Shown: positions 1 through 11,630, numbered from the stretch's first letter. The stretch is DNA of 64,000 nt from Mycobacterium sp. DL (GCF_039729195.1 NZ_CP155796.1:372001-436000); one strand, 5' to 3'. Numbers and translations: made by a program. The notes: a model not told the origin generated them from the letters alone.

Positions 1-3000
1 TTGCAGACCAACGGCAGTGTCGGGGCGGAGAACGGCAATTGTGCTGCGTACGACTCGAATTCGCCGAGCACCGGATCCAGCAGCTCCGAGTGGAACGCGT
101 GGCTGGTCTGCAGCCAGGTGCAGCGGACCCCCTCGTCGGCGAACCGGGCGCTGATCTGCTCGAGATCCTCGCCCGGACCCGAGAGCACGGTGTTGGGTCC
201 GTTGTAGGCGGCCACCGACACCCGCGGGAACTCGCCGGCGATCTCCTCGACGTGTTTGGCGTCGGCGAACACCGCTGTCATCCGCCCGCCGCCGGGCAGG
301 CTCCCGAACATCCGGCCGCGTTCGGCTATCAGTCGGGCGCCGTCCTCGAGGCTGAAGACCCCCGCCACACAGGCCGCGGCGTACTGGCCCACACTGTGGC
401 CGAGTACCACGTCGGGTTCGATGCCCCAGGACTGCCACAGTCGGGCCAGGCCCATCTCTACGGCAAAGAGCGCCGGCTGCGCAAACGAGGTGTGGCGCAG
501 GGTTTCTCCCGCTGCGCCCGCGCTCTGACGATGGTCGGCGAACAGGACCTCCAGCAACGGCCGCGCCACGATGTGGCTGACGGCGTCCGCGCAGCGCGTC
601 ACCGTGTCGGCGAAAACCGGCTCGGCGTCGAACAACTCGCGCGCCATCCCTGGATACTGGCTGCCCTGACCGGTGAACAGCCACGCAGTCGTCGGCCGGT
701 TGAGGTGCTCGCCACGGACCACCCCGGGGCGCAACCGGTTCTCGGCCAGCTCGGCCAGGCCCTCGCGGGCGCCCCGCACCGAATCCACGACCAGCGCAGC
801 CCGATGCTCGAAGTGCGAACGCCCCGTCCCGGCCGTCAGGCACACCTCGGCGAGGTCGATGTCCGGGTGCGAGCCCAACCAGGCGTCATAACGTTTCGCC
901 AGCGCCACCAGTGCTTCCGGTGACCGTGCGGACAGCGGAAGGACATTCACCGGGCCTTCGCCGATGTCCGACCCGGGCGTGGTGGCCTCCACCGGTTCTT
1001 CGCCGTTCACCACAGGTTGCGGTGGCGCCTCCTCGATCAGCACGTGCGCATTCGTGCCGGTGAACCCGAAGGAACTCACCCCGGCGCGCCGCGGTCGGCC
1101 GTTCGTCTGCCACGCTCTGGGCTTGTCGACGACCTGCACCGGCAACGAGTCCCACGGGATGTGGGGCGACGGTGTGTCGAAGTGCAGACTCTGCGGCAGC
1201 ATCTCGTGCTGCAGAGACAGCACCACCTTGATCAGACCTGCTGCGCCGGAAGCGGATTCGAGATGGCCGATGTTCGTTTTCGCCGACCCCATCAGCAACG
1301 GCCGGTCCGCGTCGCGCCCGGCACCGTAAACGGCCCCGGCCGCCTGGACCTCGATCGGATCACCCAGCGGGGTGCCGGTCCCGTGCGCCTCGAGGTAGTC
1401 GACGTCGCCGCCGGTCAACCCGGCGCGGGTCAGAGCGGTGGCGATGAGGCGTTGCTGTGCGCCGCCATTGGGGACCGTCAATCCACTGGAGGCACCGTCC
1501 TGGTTCACCGCGCTGCTGCGGACGACGGCGCAGATCCGGTCGCCGTCACGCTGCGCGTCGCTCAGCCTCTTGAGCACAAGAATCCCGCAGCCTTCACTGC
1601 GCACGTAGCCGTCGGCCGACGCGTCGAAGGTCTTGCATCGGCCCACCGGCGAGAGCATCCGGGCGCGTGAGGCCGCGATGACGGTGATCGGGCTCAGCAG
1701 GACGTTCACACCGCCGGCCACCGCCAGATCGCAGTCGCCGGAATGCAGGGCCTGAACGGCCTGATGGACTGCCACCAGCGAGGAACTGCACGCGGTGTCG
1801 ACCGCCACCGCCGGTCCTTCGAGGCCGAGCGCGAACGCCACCCGACCGGAGATGGCGTTGAGCGCATTGCCGGTGATGAAATGGGGCTGGATCTTGTCGA
1901 CCGACTCAGCGGACAGCAGGTGCGCGTACTCGTTGGCGGCCACGCCGACGAAGACGCCGGTTCGGCTGCCGCGCAGTGCCGCGGGGGACAGGCCGGCCCT
2001 CTCGAGGCCCTCCCAGACGGTTTCGAGCATCAGCCGCTGCTGCGGCTCGATCCACACCGCCTCCCGCGGTGAGATGCCGAAGAACTCCGGGTCGAATCCG
2101 TCGATTCCCTCGAGGAAGCCGCCGAAGCGGCTGTAGATCTTGCCCGGGGCGTCGGGGTCCGGGTCGTAGAACTCGTCGATGTCGAACCGGTCTTCCGGGA
2201 TCTCGCGGATCGCGTCGACACCACCGGAGAGCACCTCCCAGAACGCTTCCGGATCGGGAGCGCCGGGGAAACGGCACGACACCGCGACGATCGCTATGGG
2301 CTCGTCGGAGGGTGTGGTCACCGTGGAGGTCACCGTGGGCCGCGCCCCGACGGATGCCTGCTCGCTGAGGCCGAGCACCTCGTCGAGCAGGTAGTCGGCG
2401 ACATCGGACAGGCGGGGGTGATCCATCGCCAGCGTGGCCGGAATCTCCTTGCCCACGCTCTGTTGGATGTGTTGGCGCAGTTCGACTGCCATCAGGGAAT
2501 CCATGCCGAGGTCGAAGAACCCCGCGTCCTCACGGATCTCCGCGGCGTCGACACGCGTCACCTGTGCGACCGCGTCGCGCAGGTAGTCGGTCAGCAGCTT
2601 CCTGCGCTGCTGCACCGGGGCGCCTGTGAGCCGCTCGACCAGCGGGGTCCTGCCGGACGGCGTCGCCACCGCCACCTGGGAGGGCACCTCGCGTTCCAGC
2701 TCCGCCAGGAACGCGCGTCTGCCCGCCTGCTGATAGAGCGGCAGGAAGCGGGTCCAGTCGATCCGCGCGACCACACCCTGTGGCGACGAACCCGACAGGA
2801 CCTCGGACAGACCTGCGAGCGCATCGGCGGGCGACAAGGTCCGGACGCCGCGTTGTTCCAGCCGCGCGCGCGATTCCGCATCCGCCATGCCCGCCGACCA
2901 GGGGCCGAAGTTGACGCTGGTCCCGGGGATGCCCTGGTCGCGTAGACGCCAGGCCAGCCCGTCGAGGAAGGCGTTCGCTGCGCCGTACGCGGTCTGGCCG

Positions 3001-6000
3001 AATCCGCCCCACACCGAGGCGATCGAGGAGGTGCTGAGGAAGAAGTCGAGGTCGAGGTCGGCTGCGGCCTCGCTCAAATGCCAGGCACCCCAGACCTTCC
3101 CGGCGAACACGCGGTCCACTTCGGCGTCGTCCAGGGTGCTCAGCGGGGTGGTTCCGATCTCGCCCGCGGCGTGCACGATGCCGGCCAACGGCGGGGACTC
3201 GGCCCGCAGGGTGCTCAGCAGGCGTGCGACGTCGTGCGCATCGGCGACATCGGCGGCGACGACGCGGATCTCGCAGCCGTGGCGCTCGCTCAGCTCATCG
3301 ATCTGTTGTTGCGCGGCATCGCTGGGTCCGCGGCGGCCGGTCAGCACCAGATGCCCGGCGCCGTGCGCCGCCAGGTGTCCGGCGATCTCCAGCCCCAGCG
3401 AACCGAGTCCACCGGTGACCAGATAGCTTGCATCAGAACGCAATGCCAAGTTGTCACCGCTCGGCTGGGTGGCGTGACGTACCAGCCTCGGCACAAAAAC
3501 ACCGTGCTCGCGCAGTGCGATCTGGTCTTCCCGGAGGGCCGACTCGTGCGCCGTCGTGATCCGGTTGACGAGCAGAGACCAGTCGTCCGCCCCGGTGACA
3601 TCTCCCGTCGCTTCGCTCGCCCCGGGCTCCAGATCGACCAGTCCGCCCCACACCTGCGGGCATTCCAGTGCCGCCGCACGTCCGAATCCCCACAGGCAGC
3701 TCTGATCCGGGGCCACGGAGTCGGCGCCGACGACCCGCTGCGCGGCGCGGGTCACCAGCCAGATGGGCCTGCGCAACTCGGCGGTGACCGCAGCCCGGAA
3801 CAGTCGGCGCGTTCCGCCGAGGATCTCATGTTGCATCCGCAGCAGCGACCGCATCGAGGCTGTCGAGCCGGGGGCGGTGCCGAGCGCCGCGACGTGCACG
3901 ATGCGCAGCATCGGATCGTCGGCTGCCGCCGCCCGCAACGTCTCGGTGAGTTGCTCCTCCTCGGCGTCGGATGCGGGCAGGCCCAGGACCCGGTGGCGAT
4001 GGCCGCGTGCGGTCAGCGTGTCCACCAGTGGCTGGACTGCTTCGGTGGCATCGCCGATGAGGATCCAGTCGGACACCTCGCCGCTCGCCGGTATGGAGAT
4101 CGGCGCAGTGGACTTCTCCCAGCGGATCTCGTAGCGGTCATCGGCGATGGACTGATGTGACCGCTGTCGGTTGTGTTGTGCCGCAAGCTTGGTCAGCACG
4201 TCGATGGTCTGATGTTCGGCGCCACCGCCGAGCAGGGCCGCGAGTTCCTCGATCCGGCCGTCCTCGAGGAGGCGGACAGCCTGGGTGCGGGCCGTCGGAA
4301 GTTGTTGTGCGTCATGCCCATCGGGATCACGATTGTCGCGGAACCAGTACTCGCGGTGCTCGAACGGGTAGGTGGGCAGGTCGAGTTTCCGCGCGTGCCC
4401 GTGCCGGAAAGCGGCGAAGTCGGGGACGTGGCCCAGAACGTAGGCGTCGGCGACGGCTTCGGTGATCTGGCGGTGGTCGCCGGCATTTCGGCGGAGCGAC
4501 GTGATCACCCGCGGTGCGGTGGCGGGGTCGGGCCATGCCGCGAGGGCGGCGGCGGTGAGCACCGGTCGCGGGCCGATCTCGAGCAGCAGTCTGCAGTTCA
4601 GATCGGCGAGGGTGCGCACGCTCTTGGCGAACTCCACCGGTTGGCGTGCGTGGCGGCGCCAGTAGGCGCCATCGAGCTTCACGCTCCTGCCCAGCGCGGC
4701 GCCGGTGCGGTTGTCGACCAGGATGCGCTGCGGCGTGTTGAACGTGAAACGCTCTGTGTACGATTCGAATTCGTCGAGAATCGGGTCGAGCAGCGACGAA
4801 TGGAATGCGTGGCTGGTGTCCAGCCAGTCACACCGGGTGCCGTCGGCCGCCAGCGTGGCCACCGCCTTCTCCAGCTGCTCGGCGGGTCCGGACAACACGG
4901 TGCTGGCGCCGTTGTAGGCGGCCACCGACAGGCTCGGGTACTCGTCGATGAGGCTCTCGACCCGCTCGGCGGCGGTGAACACCGCAACCATCCGGCCGCC
5001 GGCGGGCAGGCTGCCGAAGAGGCGCCCGCGTTCGGCCATCAGCAGCGCGCCGTCCTCGAGACCGAACACACCGGCCACGCAGGCCGCTGAGTACTGGCCG
5101 ACGCTGTGACCCAGCACCACATCGGGTTCGAGGCCCCAGGACTGCCAGAGGCGCGCCAGGCCCATCTCCACCGCGAACAGGGCGGGCTGGGCATACGAGG
5201 TCTGCTGCAGGGTGTCGGGGCTGTCCGCATCGAAGATCACGTCCAGCAGAGGCTTGCCGAGAACGTCGGCGACCACAGCCGCGCAGCGAGTCAGGGTCTC
5301 GGCGAAAACCGGCTCGGTGTCGAACAATTCGCGGGCCATACCGGGGTACTGGCTGCCCTGACCGGTGAACAGCCACGCCGTCTTCGGGGTGTCGTGGGAC
5401 TCGCCGCGCACCAGGCCCGGCACCGGCCGGTCCTCGGCGAGCGCGCCGAGCAACTCGATCGCGGATTCCGTCGAATCGACGACCAACGCGGCCCGGTGCT
5501 CCAGGTGTGCTCGACCCACGCCTGCGGTGAAGCACACATCCGTGACGTCGGCCTCCGGGTGCGCACTCAACCAGGTGCGGTACTGGTCGGCGACCCGGAC
5601 CAGGGCGGCGGGGGTGCGCGCCGAGAGGGGCAGAACGTCGAACCGCGTCTCCGACGGCTGTTCGCCCGAAGTGGTGGACGCGGGCGCTGCCGGCGCTTCT
5701 TCGACGATGACGTGGGCGTTCGTCCCCGCGAATCCGAACGAACTGACACCCGCGATGCGCGGCCGACCGTTGCGCTCCCACGCGGTGGCGGTCTTGACGA
5801 CCTGCACCGCAAGTCGGTCCCAGGGGATGTGGGGCGAGGGGTTCTGGAAGTGGAGATGCTGCGGCAGCAGTTCGTTCTCCAGCGACAGGATGACCTTGAT
5901 GATCCCCGCAATGCCCGCGGCTGCCTCCAGGTGTCCGATGTTGGTCTTGACCGAGCCGATCAACAGCGGATCGCCGGGTTCGCGGCCCGCGCCGTACACC

Positions 6001-7004
6001 GCGCCCGCGGCCTGGGCCTCGATCGGATCACCCAGCGACGTTCCGGTGCCGTGTGCCTCCAGATAGCCGATGTCGCTGGGTTGCAGTCCGGATCGATGCA
6101 GCGCGTCGGCGATGACCCGTTGCTGGGCAACGCCGTTGGGCACCGTCAACCCACCCGAGGCGCCATCCTGGTTGATCGCGCTGCCGCGGAGCACGGCGCG
6201 GATCCGGTCACCGTCACGGACGGCGTCCTCGAGGCGTTTGACGACGATGACACCGCACCCCTCGCCGCGCACATAGCCGTCCGCGGCCGCGTCGAACGTC
6301 TTGCACCGACCGTCCGCCGCGAGCATGTGGGCGCTGGAGAACGCGATCATCGTCGCCGGCGTGAGCAGGACGTTGACACCGCCGGCCAGCGCGAGGTCAC
6401 ATTCGCCGAGGTGCAGCGCCTGGCACGCCTGATGGATGGCCACCAGCGATGAACTGCAGGCCGTGTCGACGGCGACCGCGGGGCCCTGCAGCCCCAGCCG
6501 GAAGCTGATCCGTCCCGCCGCTGCGGCGTTGGACGTCCCGATCGCCGTGTAGGCCTCGATCTCGGGGTAGTCCAGTTCGTCCGATGCCATTCCCAGGTAG
6601 TCGTGGGTGGCCAACCCGACGAACACTCCGGTGTTGGTGCCGGCCAGTGCCGACGGTGCGGTACCCGAGTGCTCGACAGCGCGCCAGGCCGTCTCCAGCA
6701 GAAGCCGATGCTGCGGGTCCATCATCCTGACCTCGCGCGTCGACATCCCGAAGAACGGCGCGTCGAACCCGGTCACGTCGTCGACGAACCCCGCGCAGCG
6801 GGTGACGATCTTGCCGGGAACACCGGGTTCGGAGTCGAAGAAGTCGTCGGCGTCCCAGCGGTCCCGCGGGACCTCCGAGATCGCGTCGCGGCCGTCGCGC
6901 AGCAGGTTCCAGAACTCGTCGGTATCCGGGGCGCCGGGGAAGCGCGCCGAGTAGCCGACGACCGCAAAGCGAGGTGTCGGCTCGACCGGACCAACGGAAA
7001 CCAT
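1..7004 (-). CDS. pks: Bimodular type I polyketide synthase, TPP-type (partial, C-terminus beyond window)
   Basis: The frame reads open from an ATG at 7004 to the left edge (about 2,330 codons), so the gene continues outside. Domain order seen: KS1 (cysteine motif DTACSSS near 6460), AT1 (GQGSQYPGMA near 5350; GHSVGQ near 5100; HAFH near 4810, the malonyl-type signature), a KR structural half, a KR (LVTGGLGSLG near 3400, catalytic Tyr in QTAYGAAN), an ACP (LGMDSLMAVE near 2500), KS2 (a second DTACSSS near 1790) and the start of AT2. No DH or ER was found between AT1 and the KR. With divergent papA3-mmpL10-fadD23-PE it matches the trehalose polyphleate locus, where the PKS makes polyunsaturated phleic acyl chains. 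The family assignment is firm; the TPP product is inferred from context. Confidence 0.93.
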   Translation of the reverse strand, partial: MVSVGPVEPTPRFAVVGYSARFPGAPDTDEFWNLLRDGRDAISEVPRDRWDADDFFDSEPGVPGKIVTRCAGFVDDVTGFDAPFFGMSTREVRMMDPQHRLLLETAWRAVEHSGTAPSALAGTNTGVFVGLATHDYLGMASDELDYPEIEAYTAIGTSNAAAAGRISFRLGLQGPAVAVDTACSSSLVAIHQACQALHLGECDLALAGGVNVLLTPATMIAFSSAHMLAADGRCKTFDAAADGYVRGEGCGVIVVKRLEDAVRDGDRIRAVLRGSAINQDGASGGLTVPNGVAQQRVIADALHRSGLQPSDIGYLEAHGTGTSLGDPIEAQAAGAVYGAGREPGDPLLIGSVKTNIGHLEAAAGIAGIIKVILSLENELLPQHLHFQNPSPHIPWDRLAVQVVKTATAWERNGRPRIAGVSSFGFAGTNAHVIVEEAPAAPASTTSGEQPSETRFDVLPLSARTPAALVRVADQYRTWLSAHPEADVTDVCFTAGVGRAHLEHRAALVVDSTESAIELLGALAEDRPVPGLVRGESHDTPKTAWLFTGQGSQYPGMARELFDTEPVFAETLTRCAAVVADVLGKPLLDVIFDADSPDTLQQTSYAQPALFAVEMGLARLWQSWGLEPDVVLGHSVGQYSAACVAGVFGLEDGALLMAERGRLFGSLPAGGRMVAVFTAAERVESLIDEYPSLSVAAYNGASTVLSGPAEQLEKAVATLAADGTRCDWLDTSHAFHSSLLDPILDEFESYTERFTFNTPQRILVDNRTGAALGRSVKLDGAYWRRHARQPVEFAKSVRTLADLNCRLLLEIGPRPVLTAAALAAWPDPATAPRVITSLRRNAGDHRQITEAVADAYVLGHVPDFAAFRHGHARKLDLPTYPFEHREYWFRDNRDPDGHDAQQLPTARTQAVRLLEDGRIEELAALLGGGAEHQTIDVLTKLAAQHNRQRSHQSIADDRYEIRWEKSTAPISIPASGEVSDWILIGDATEAVQPLVDTLTARGHRHRVLGLPASDAEEEQLTETLRAAAADDPMLRIVHVAALGTAPGSTASMRSLLRMQHEILGGTRRLFRAAVTAELRRPIWLVTRAAQRVVGADSVAPDQSCLWGFGRAAALECPQVWGGLVDLEPGASEATGDVTGADDWSLLVNRITTAHESALREDQIALREHGVFVPRLVRHATQPSGDNLALRSDASYLVTGGLGSLGLEIAGHLAAHGAGHLVLTGRRGPSDAAQQQIDELSERHGCEIRVVAADVADAHDVARLLSTLRAESPPLAGIVHAAGEIGTTPLSTLDDAEVDRVFAGKVWGAWHLSEAAADLDLDFFLSTSSIASVWGGFGQTAYGAANAFLDGLAWRLRDQGIPGTSVNFGPWSAGMADAESRARLEQRGVRTLSPADALAGLSEVLSGSSPQGVVARIDWTRFLPLYQQAGRRAFLAELEREVPSQVAVATPSGRTPLVERLTGAPVQQRRKLLTDYLRDAVAQVTRVDAAEIREDAGFFDLGMDSLMAVELRQHIQQSVGKEIPATLAMDHPRLSDVADYLLDEVLGLSEQASVGARPTVTSTVTTPSDEPIAIVAVSCRFPGAPDPEAFWEVLSGGVDAIREIPEDRFDIDEFYDPDPDAPGKIYSRFGGFLEGIDGFDPEFFGISPREAVWIEPQQRLMLETVWEGLERAGLSPAALRGSRTGVFVGVAANEYAHLLSAESVDKIQPHFITGNALNAISGRVAFALGLEGPAVAVDTACSSSLVAVHQAVQALHSGDCDLAVAGGVNVLLSPITVIAASRARMLSPVGRCKTFDASADGYVRSEGCGILVLKRLSDAQRDGDRICAVVRSSAVNQDGASSGLTVPNGGAQQRLIATALTRAGLTGGDVDYLEAHGTGTPLGDPIEVQAAGAVYGAGRDADRPLLMGSAKTNIGHLESASGAAGLIKVVLSLQHEMLPQSLHFDTPSPHIPWDSLPVQVVDKPRAWQTNGRPRRAGVSSFGFTGTNAHVLIEEAPPQPVVNGEEPVEATTPGSDIGEGPVNVLPLSARSPEALVALAKRYDAWLGSHPDIDLAEVCLTAGTGRSHFEHRAALVVDSVRGAREGLAELAENRLRPGVVRGEHLNRPTTAWLFTGQGSQYPGMARELFDAEPVFADTVTRCADAVSHIVARPLLEVLFADHRQSAGAAGETLRHTSFAQPALFAVEMGLARLWQSWGIEPDVVLGHSVGQYAAACVAGVFSLEDGARLIAERGRMFGSLPGGGRMTAVFADAKHVEEIAGEFPRVSVAAYNGPNTVLSGPGEDLEQISARFADEGVRCTWLQTSHAFHSELLDPVLGEFESYAAQLPFSAPTLPLVC

Positions 7005-7042
7005 GCGGCTGTCCTCCCCCGTGCCAGGATCACGCGTCGACG

Positions 7043-7064
7043 GTCACTATGACATGTTTGTGAC
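7043..7064. promoter_or_regulatory. Inverted repeat in the divergent pks/papA intergenic region
   Basis: The 186-base gap between the divergent PKS and PapA starts contains GTCAC at 7043-7047 and GTGAC at 7060-7064, an inverted pair separated by 12 bases and lying about 40 bases from the PKS start. It could be an operator for the divergent promoters. The arms are short, so chance is possible. No clear -10/-35 pair was identified. Confidence 0.25.
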
Positions 7065-7190
7065 GGCTCATGCGCGGCGTTGCTGTCCATGGCCGGGGCA
7101 ACGGCGGTCCCGCCGGGGGTATGTTGATCCCGCCAGGAGGGACGCCGGATCGGAGCCGGTAGATCGGGCAGGACTGGGGAGGGCCAAGCC

Positions 7191-8612
7191 TTGCGAATCG
7201 GGAAGATCACGGTTGGCGCACTTGCTGAATGGACGCTGAAACCGGGGTCGGTCACCTCATGGCATCCGACGCCCGAGGCTCGGGAAATGGCGCGGCGGGC
7301 GCCGGTCAGTTCGGTGCCGGTCAGCTACATGCAGAACCAGCATCTGCGCAACTATTGTCAGCGCACCGCCGCGGGACTGAATTTCTCCCGGCAGATCATC
7401 GCCAGCTGTGAAGTGCCCGGCCAATGCGATATCGCTGCCATGGATCACGCCGTCAATGCATATCTCCGTCGGCACGACACGTTCCGCAGTTGGTTCGAGC
7501 AGACCGGCGACGGAGAGTTCGTCCGCCATGCCCTCGACGATTCGGCCGACATCGAATTCGTTCCGGTCGATCAGGGCACGATGACGGTCGATGAAATACG
7601 CGCGCACGCCGTGGCGATACCGAATCCACTGGAGTGGGGTTGCTTCACATTCGGGATAGTTCAGAACGAGAACGACTTCACATTCTTCGCGGCCATGGAT
7701 CACGTCCACGGGGACGCGACATTGATCGGCACGACGATGCTGGAAGCCAACGGAATGTATGCGGCGCTGAGTGGGACCGGTCAGGCCCTCACGTTGCCCG
7801 ACGCCGGCAGCTTCGACGACTTCTGTGTCCGCGAGCGCGCGCACACCTCCGAGCTGACCCTGGATTCGCCCGGGGTCCGGGCGTGGATCGAACTCGCGGA
7901 GAACAACAGTGACGGTTTTCCCGAGTTCCCGCTTCCGCTCGGTGACCCGGACGGGTCGACGGCCAGCGACATGACCTCCGAGGTCCTGATGGACACGGCC
8001 CAGACGGAGCGCTTCGAATCGGCGTGCGCCGCTGCCGGGGCGCGGTTCGTCGGCGGTCTGTTCGCCTGTCTCGGTCTGGTGGAGCACGAATTCACCGGTG
8101 CTCTGACGTATTACGGTCTCACTCCGCGGGATTCCCGCAAAGCCGGCGACAATTTCATGACGCAGGGTTGGTTCACCGGTTTGATCCCGATCACCGTGCC
8201 GATAGCGGCGACCTCTTTCAGTGATGCGGCATGGGCGGCGCAGGCTTCGTTCGATTCGAGCCTGGACATGGCCAAAGTGCCGTATTACCGGGTTCTCGAG
8301 TTGGCGCCGTGGTTGAACTGGCCGCGGCCGAACTTCCCGGTGTCGAATTTCCTCCACGGTGGCGCCGCGCCGCTCAACGCCGTCCTCGCCGCGGCCGATA
8401 TGGGCCTTGCGAACAATATCGGGATCTACCCTGACGGCCGGTTCTCCTATCAATTGACGATTTACATTTTCCGTTACGGGGAGGGCACCGTGATGGCGAT
8501 CATGCATCCCGACAACCCGGTCGCCAAGAAATCAGCCACCCGGTACATGCAGGCGATGAAGTCGGTGTCCGTCCGGGTTGCTGACAGCGGGCACTGGGGA
8601 CGTGTGGCGTAG
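7191..8612 (+). CDS. papA3: Polyketide-associated acyltransferase, PapA3-like
   Basis: A 473-aa member of the condensation-domain-fold acyltransferases that move a polyketide or fatty acyl chain onto trehalose. The HxxxD catalytic motif reads HVHGD at about residues 170-174, followed by Ala where many relatives have Gly. The N-terminus (MRIG, then PGSVTSWHPTP) resembles PapA1/PapA3 starts and supports the TTG start at 7191; no ATG lies close by in frame. It is first in the rightward run papA-mmpL-fadD-PE, 24 bases before mmpL. In the TPP pathway PapA3 makes the first acylation of trehalose in the cytosol. The substrate is inferred from the cluster, not visible in the protein. Confidence 0.85.
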   Translation: MRIGKITVGALAEWTLKPGSVTSWHPTPEAREMARRAPVSSVPVSYMQNQHLRNYCQRTAAGLNFSRQIIASCEVPGQCDIAAMDHAVNAYLRRHDTFRSWFEQTGDGEFVRHALDDSADIEFVPVDQGTMTVDEIRAHAVAIPNPLEWGCFTFGIVQNENDFTFFAAMDHVHGDATLIGTTMLEANGMYAALSGTGQALTLPDAGSFDDFCVRERAHTSELTLDSPGVRAWIELAENNSDGFPEFPLPLGDPDGSTASDMTSEVLMDTAQTERFESACAAAGARFVGGLFACLGLVEHEFTGALTYYGLTPRDSRKAGDNFMTQGWFTGLIPITVPIAATSFSDAAWAAQASFDSSLDMAKVPYYRVLELAPWLNWPRPNFPVSNFLHGGAAPLNAVLAAADMGLANNIGIYPDGRFSYQLTIYIFRYGEGTVMAIMHPDNPVAKKSATRYMQAMKSVSVRVADSGHWGRVA

Positions 8613-8636
8613 CGGGGAGCAGAGGGTGGGAGCGGT

Positions 8637-11630
8637 ATGCAACGGCTAGCCGATTGGGTGGTGCGCTGGCCCTGGGCGGTGATCGGGGTCTGGATCGCCG
8701 TGGCGATCGCGCTGCCGCTGTCGGTGCCCAGCCTGGGCGAGATGGCGCTGAAGCAACCGCTGGCGATCCTGCCCAGCGACGCCCCGTCGAGTGTCGCGGC
8801 CCGCCAGATGACCGAGGCGTTCGACGAGTCCGGCGCCGAGAACCTGCTGCTGGTGGCGTTGATCAACGAGAACGGACTGCGGCCGGCCGACGAAGTCGCC
8901 TATCGGAAGCTCGTGGATCGACTGCGCGACGACGTCACCGATGTCGTGATGGTGCAGGACTTCGTCAGCACGCCTCAGCTGCGGCCGTTCCTGACCAGTG
9001 AGGACAAGACGACGTGGGTGCTGCCGGTCGGCCTCGCGGGCGAACTCGGCACCCCCCAGGCCCACGATGCGTACAACCGGGTCGTCGACATCGTCGAACG
9101 CAACACCGCGGGATCCGGTCTGAGGGTGCATCTCACCGGCCCCGCTGCCACCGTCGCCGACCTCACCGTCGCGGGCGAACAGGACCGCCTGCCGATCGAA
9201 CTCGCGATCGCCATCATGGTGCTCCTGGTCCTGCTGGTGGTGTACCGCAACCCGATCACCATGCTGCTGCCGTTGACCGCGATCGGCATCTCACTGGTGA
9301 CCGCCCAGGCACTGGTGGCCGGATTCTCCCTGCTCACCGGAGCGGGAGTGTCCAATCAGTCCGTCATCTTCCTGAGCGCGATGATCGCGGGCGCGGGGAC
9401 GGACTACGCGGTGTTCCTGATCAGCCGCTATCACGACTATCTGCGGCTCGGTGCGGATTCCGACGAGGCCGTCAAGCGGGCCCTCGTCTCCATCGGCAAG
9501 GTGATCACCGCGTCCGCCGCGATGGTGGGGCTGACCTTCCTGGCGATCAGCTTCGCCGAGATGGGGGTGTTCTCCACCATCGGGGTGTCGTGCGGCATCG
9601 GCATCGCCGTCGCATTCCTCGCCGCGATGACGCTGCTGCCGGCGATCCTGGTCATCGCCGGGCCACGCGGTTGGGTCAAGCCGCGGCGGGAACTCACCGC
9701 CCGATTCTGGCGGCGCTCCGGGATCCGCATCGTGCGGCGACCGAAGACCAACCTGGTGGCCAGCCTGCTCGTGCTGGTCATCCTCGCCGGCTGCGCAGGC
9801 TTGGCGAACTTCAACTACGACGATCGCAAAGCTCTGGGACCGTCGGCGCCGAGCTCGGTCGGGTACGCCGCGCTGGAGAAACACTTCGACGTCAGCCAGG
9901 CGATCCCCGTCTACGTCCTCGTCCAGTCACCGCACGACCTGCGGACCCCGCGCGGGCTCGCGGATCTGGAGCAGATGGCGCAACGCATCACCCAACTGCC
10001 GAACATCGCCATGGTCAACGGCGTCACCCGGCCCCTGGGGGAGGTTCCGCCCGAGTTCCGGGCGACCTATCAGGCGGGCATCGTCGGGGACCGGTTGGCG
10101 GCCGGCTCCGCCCAGATCGACGACAACAGCAGTGACCTCGATCGGCTCGCCACCGGTGCCAACACCCTGGCCGACAGCCTCGGCGACGTCCGCGCCCAGA
10201 TCAACGAGGTCGCCCCCACCATCCAGAGTCTGATCAACTCGTTGTCCTCGGTGAGAACCGAATACGGCGGCGACCGGCTCGTCAGGGATGTCGAGACCGC
10301 CGCGAAGCTGGTCGACAGCGTCAACAGGCTCGGCAACTCGATGGGCCTGAACTTCGGGGCGGTCAGGGACATGTTCGCCTGGATCGGCCCGGTGCTGACC
10401 GCGCTGCAGGGAAATGCGATCTGCGACGCCAATCCGTCGTGCCGGGACACCCGGCTGCAGTTCGAACGGTTGATGACCGCACGCGCGGACGGGAGCGTCG
10501 ACGAGATCAACAAGTTGGCCGGAGAGTTGCAGGGAGTCGAGGACCGGCAGACCCTCACCGCAACGGTCAATCAACTCAACAGTGCGCTCGCCCAGTTCTC
10601 GGCTGCGGTGTCCGACATGGGCCTGGACAGGCCGGGCGGCCTCGAATCAGGCCTGACCGATCTCCGGCAGGGCGCCGACCAGCTCGCCAGCGGAAGTGAG
10701 CAGGTCGCCGGGGGAGTGGATCTGCTCGTCGAACAGATCGAGCTGATGAGCGACGGCCTCCGGGAGGCCTCGTCGTTCCTGATGACGATGCGCAACGACG
10801 CGTCGGGACCGTCGATGGCAGGCTTCAACGTTCCCGCCCAGGCCTTCGAACTCGAGGAGTTCAAGCTGGCGGCCGCGGCGTTCATGTCGCCGGATGGCCG
10901 CTCGGTGCGCTACCTGGTTCAGACCGAGCTCAATCCGTTCAGCACCGAGGCGATGGATCAGGTCAATGTCATCGGCAACACCGCCCGCGACGCCCAACCG
11001 AACACCGCCCTGTCGGATGCGACCATTCTGATGGGCGGGTTCCCGGCGGCACTGCGGGACACCCGCGACTACTACGAACGCGACATCCGGTTCATCATCG
11101 CCGTCACCCTCGCGGTCGTGCTGTTGACGCTGATGGTGCTGCTACGTTCACTCGTCGCGCCGCTCTATCTGGTTGCCTCCGTGGTGATTTCGTACTTCGC
11201 CGCGATCGGTCTGTCCGTCCTGGTGTTCCAGTACGGCCTCGGTCAACAACTGCACTGGAGTGTGCCGCCGCTGGCGTTCGTGGTCCTGGTCGCAGTGGGC
11301 GCCGACTACAACATGCTCTTCGTGTCGCGAATGCGCGACGAGTCCCCGCACGGCATGCGTTACGGCATCATCCGCACGCTGACGTCGACCGGGGGCGTCA
11401 TCACCGCGGCGGGCCTGATCTTCGCCGCCTCCATGAGCGGTCTGCTGTTCTCCAGCATCACCACCGTCGTCCAGGGCGGTTTTGTGATCGGTGTGGGGAT
11501 CCTGCTGGACACCTTCGTGGTCCGCACCATCACGGTGCCCGCGATCGCGACCCTGGTCGGACGGGCGAACTGGTGGCCGTCACGGATGGGTGAGCAGCAG
11601 CGAGTGTCCCCGGCGGAAAGCACCCAGTAG
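8637..11630 (+). CDS. mmpL10: MmpL10-type RND lipid transporter
   Basis: A 997-aa MmpL protein with the usual arrangement: TM1 near residues 13-32, a large periplasmic loop, a TM bundle, a second much longer periplasmic region (roughly 380-800, rich in coiled-coil-like heptads around 500-720) and a second TM bundle. The two RND proton-relay motifs are present as [14 protein letters not shown] near residue 251 and [14 protein letters not shown] near 887. It starts 24 bases after papA, with a GGGAG site before the ATG at 8637. The family exports acylated trehalose across the inner membrane; placement between papA3 and fadD23 supports export of the acyl-trehalose precursor of TPP. Confidence 0.9.
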   Translation: MQRLADWVVRWPWAVIGVWIAVAIALPLSVPSLGEMALKQPLAILPSDAPSSVAARQMTEAFDESGAENLLLVALINENGLRPADEVAYRKLVDRLRDDVTDVVMVQDFVSTPQLRPFLTSEDKTTWVLPVGLAGELGTPQAHDAYNRVVDIVERNTAGSGLRVHLTGPAATVADLTVAGEQDRLPIELAIAIMVLLVLLVVYRNPITMLLPLTAIGISLVTAQALVAGFSLLTGAGVSNQSVIFLSAMIAGAGTDYAVFLISRYHDYLRLGADSDEAVKRALVSIGKVITASAAMVGLTFLAISFAEMGVFSTIGVSCGIGIAVAFLAAMTLLPAILVIAGPRGWVKPRRELTARFWRRSGIRIVRRPKTNLVASLLVLVILAGCAGLANFNYDDRKALGPSAPSSVGYAALEKHFDVSQAIPVYVLVQSPHDLRTPRGLADLEQMAQRITQLPNIAMVNGVTRPLGEVPPEFRATYQAGIVGDRLAAGSAQIDDNSSDLDRLATGANTLADSLGDVRAQINEVAPTIQSLINSLSSVRTEYGGDRLVRDVETAAKLVDSVNRLGNSMGLNFGAVRDMFAWIGPVLTALQGNAICDANPSCRDTRLQFERLMTARADGSVDEINKLAGELQGVEDRQTLTATVNQLNSALAQFSAAVSDMGLDRPGGLESGLTDLRQGADQLASGSEQVAGGVDLLVEQIELMSDGLREASSFLMTMRNDASGPSMAGFNVPAQAFELEEFKLAAAAFMSPDGRSVRYLVQTELNPFSTEAMDQVNVIGNTARDAQPNTALSDATILMGGFPAALRDTRDYYERDIRFIIAVTLAVVLLTLMVLLRSLVAPLYLVASVVISYFAAIGLSVLVFQYGLGQQLHWSVPPLAFVVLVAVGADYNMLFVSRMRDESPHGMRYGIIRTLTSTGGVITAAGLIFAASMSGLLFSSITTVVQGGFVIGVGILLDTFVVRTITVPAIATLVGRANWWPSRMGEQQRVSPAESTQ

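Noticed and set aside
7257..8507. Minus-strand frame of 416 codons opposite papA
   Set aside because: Antisense to a gene with strong PapA motifs; composition is Arg/His-rich, as typical of shadow frames.
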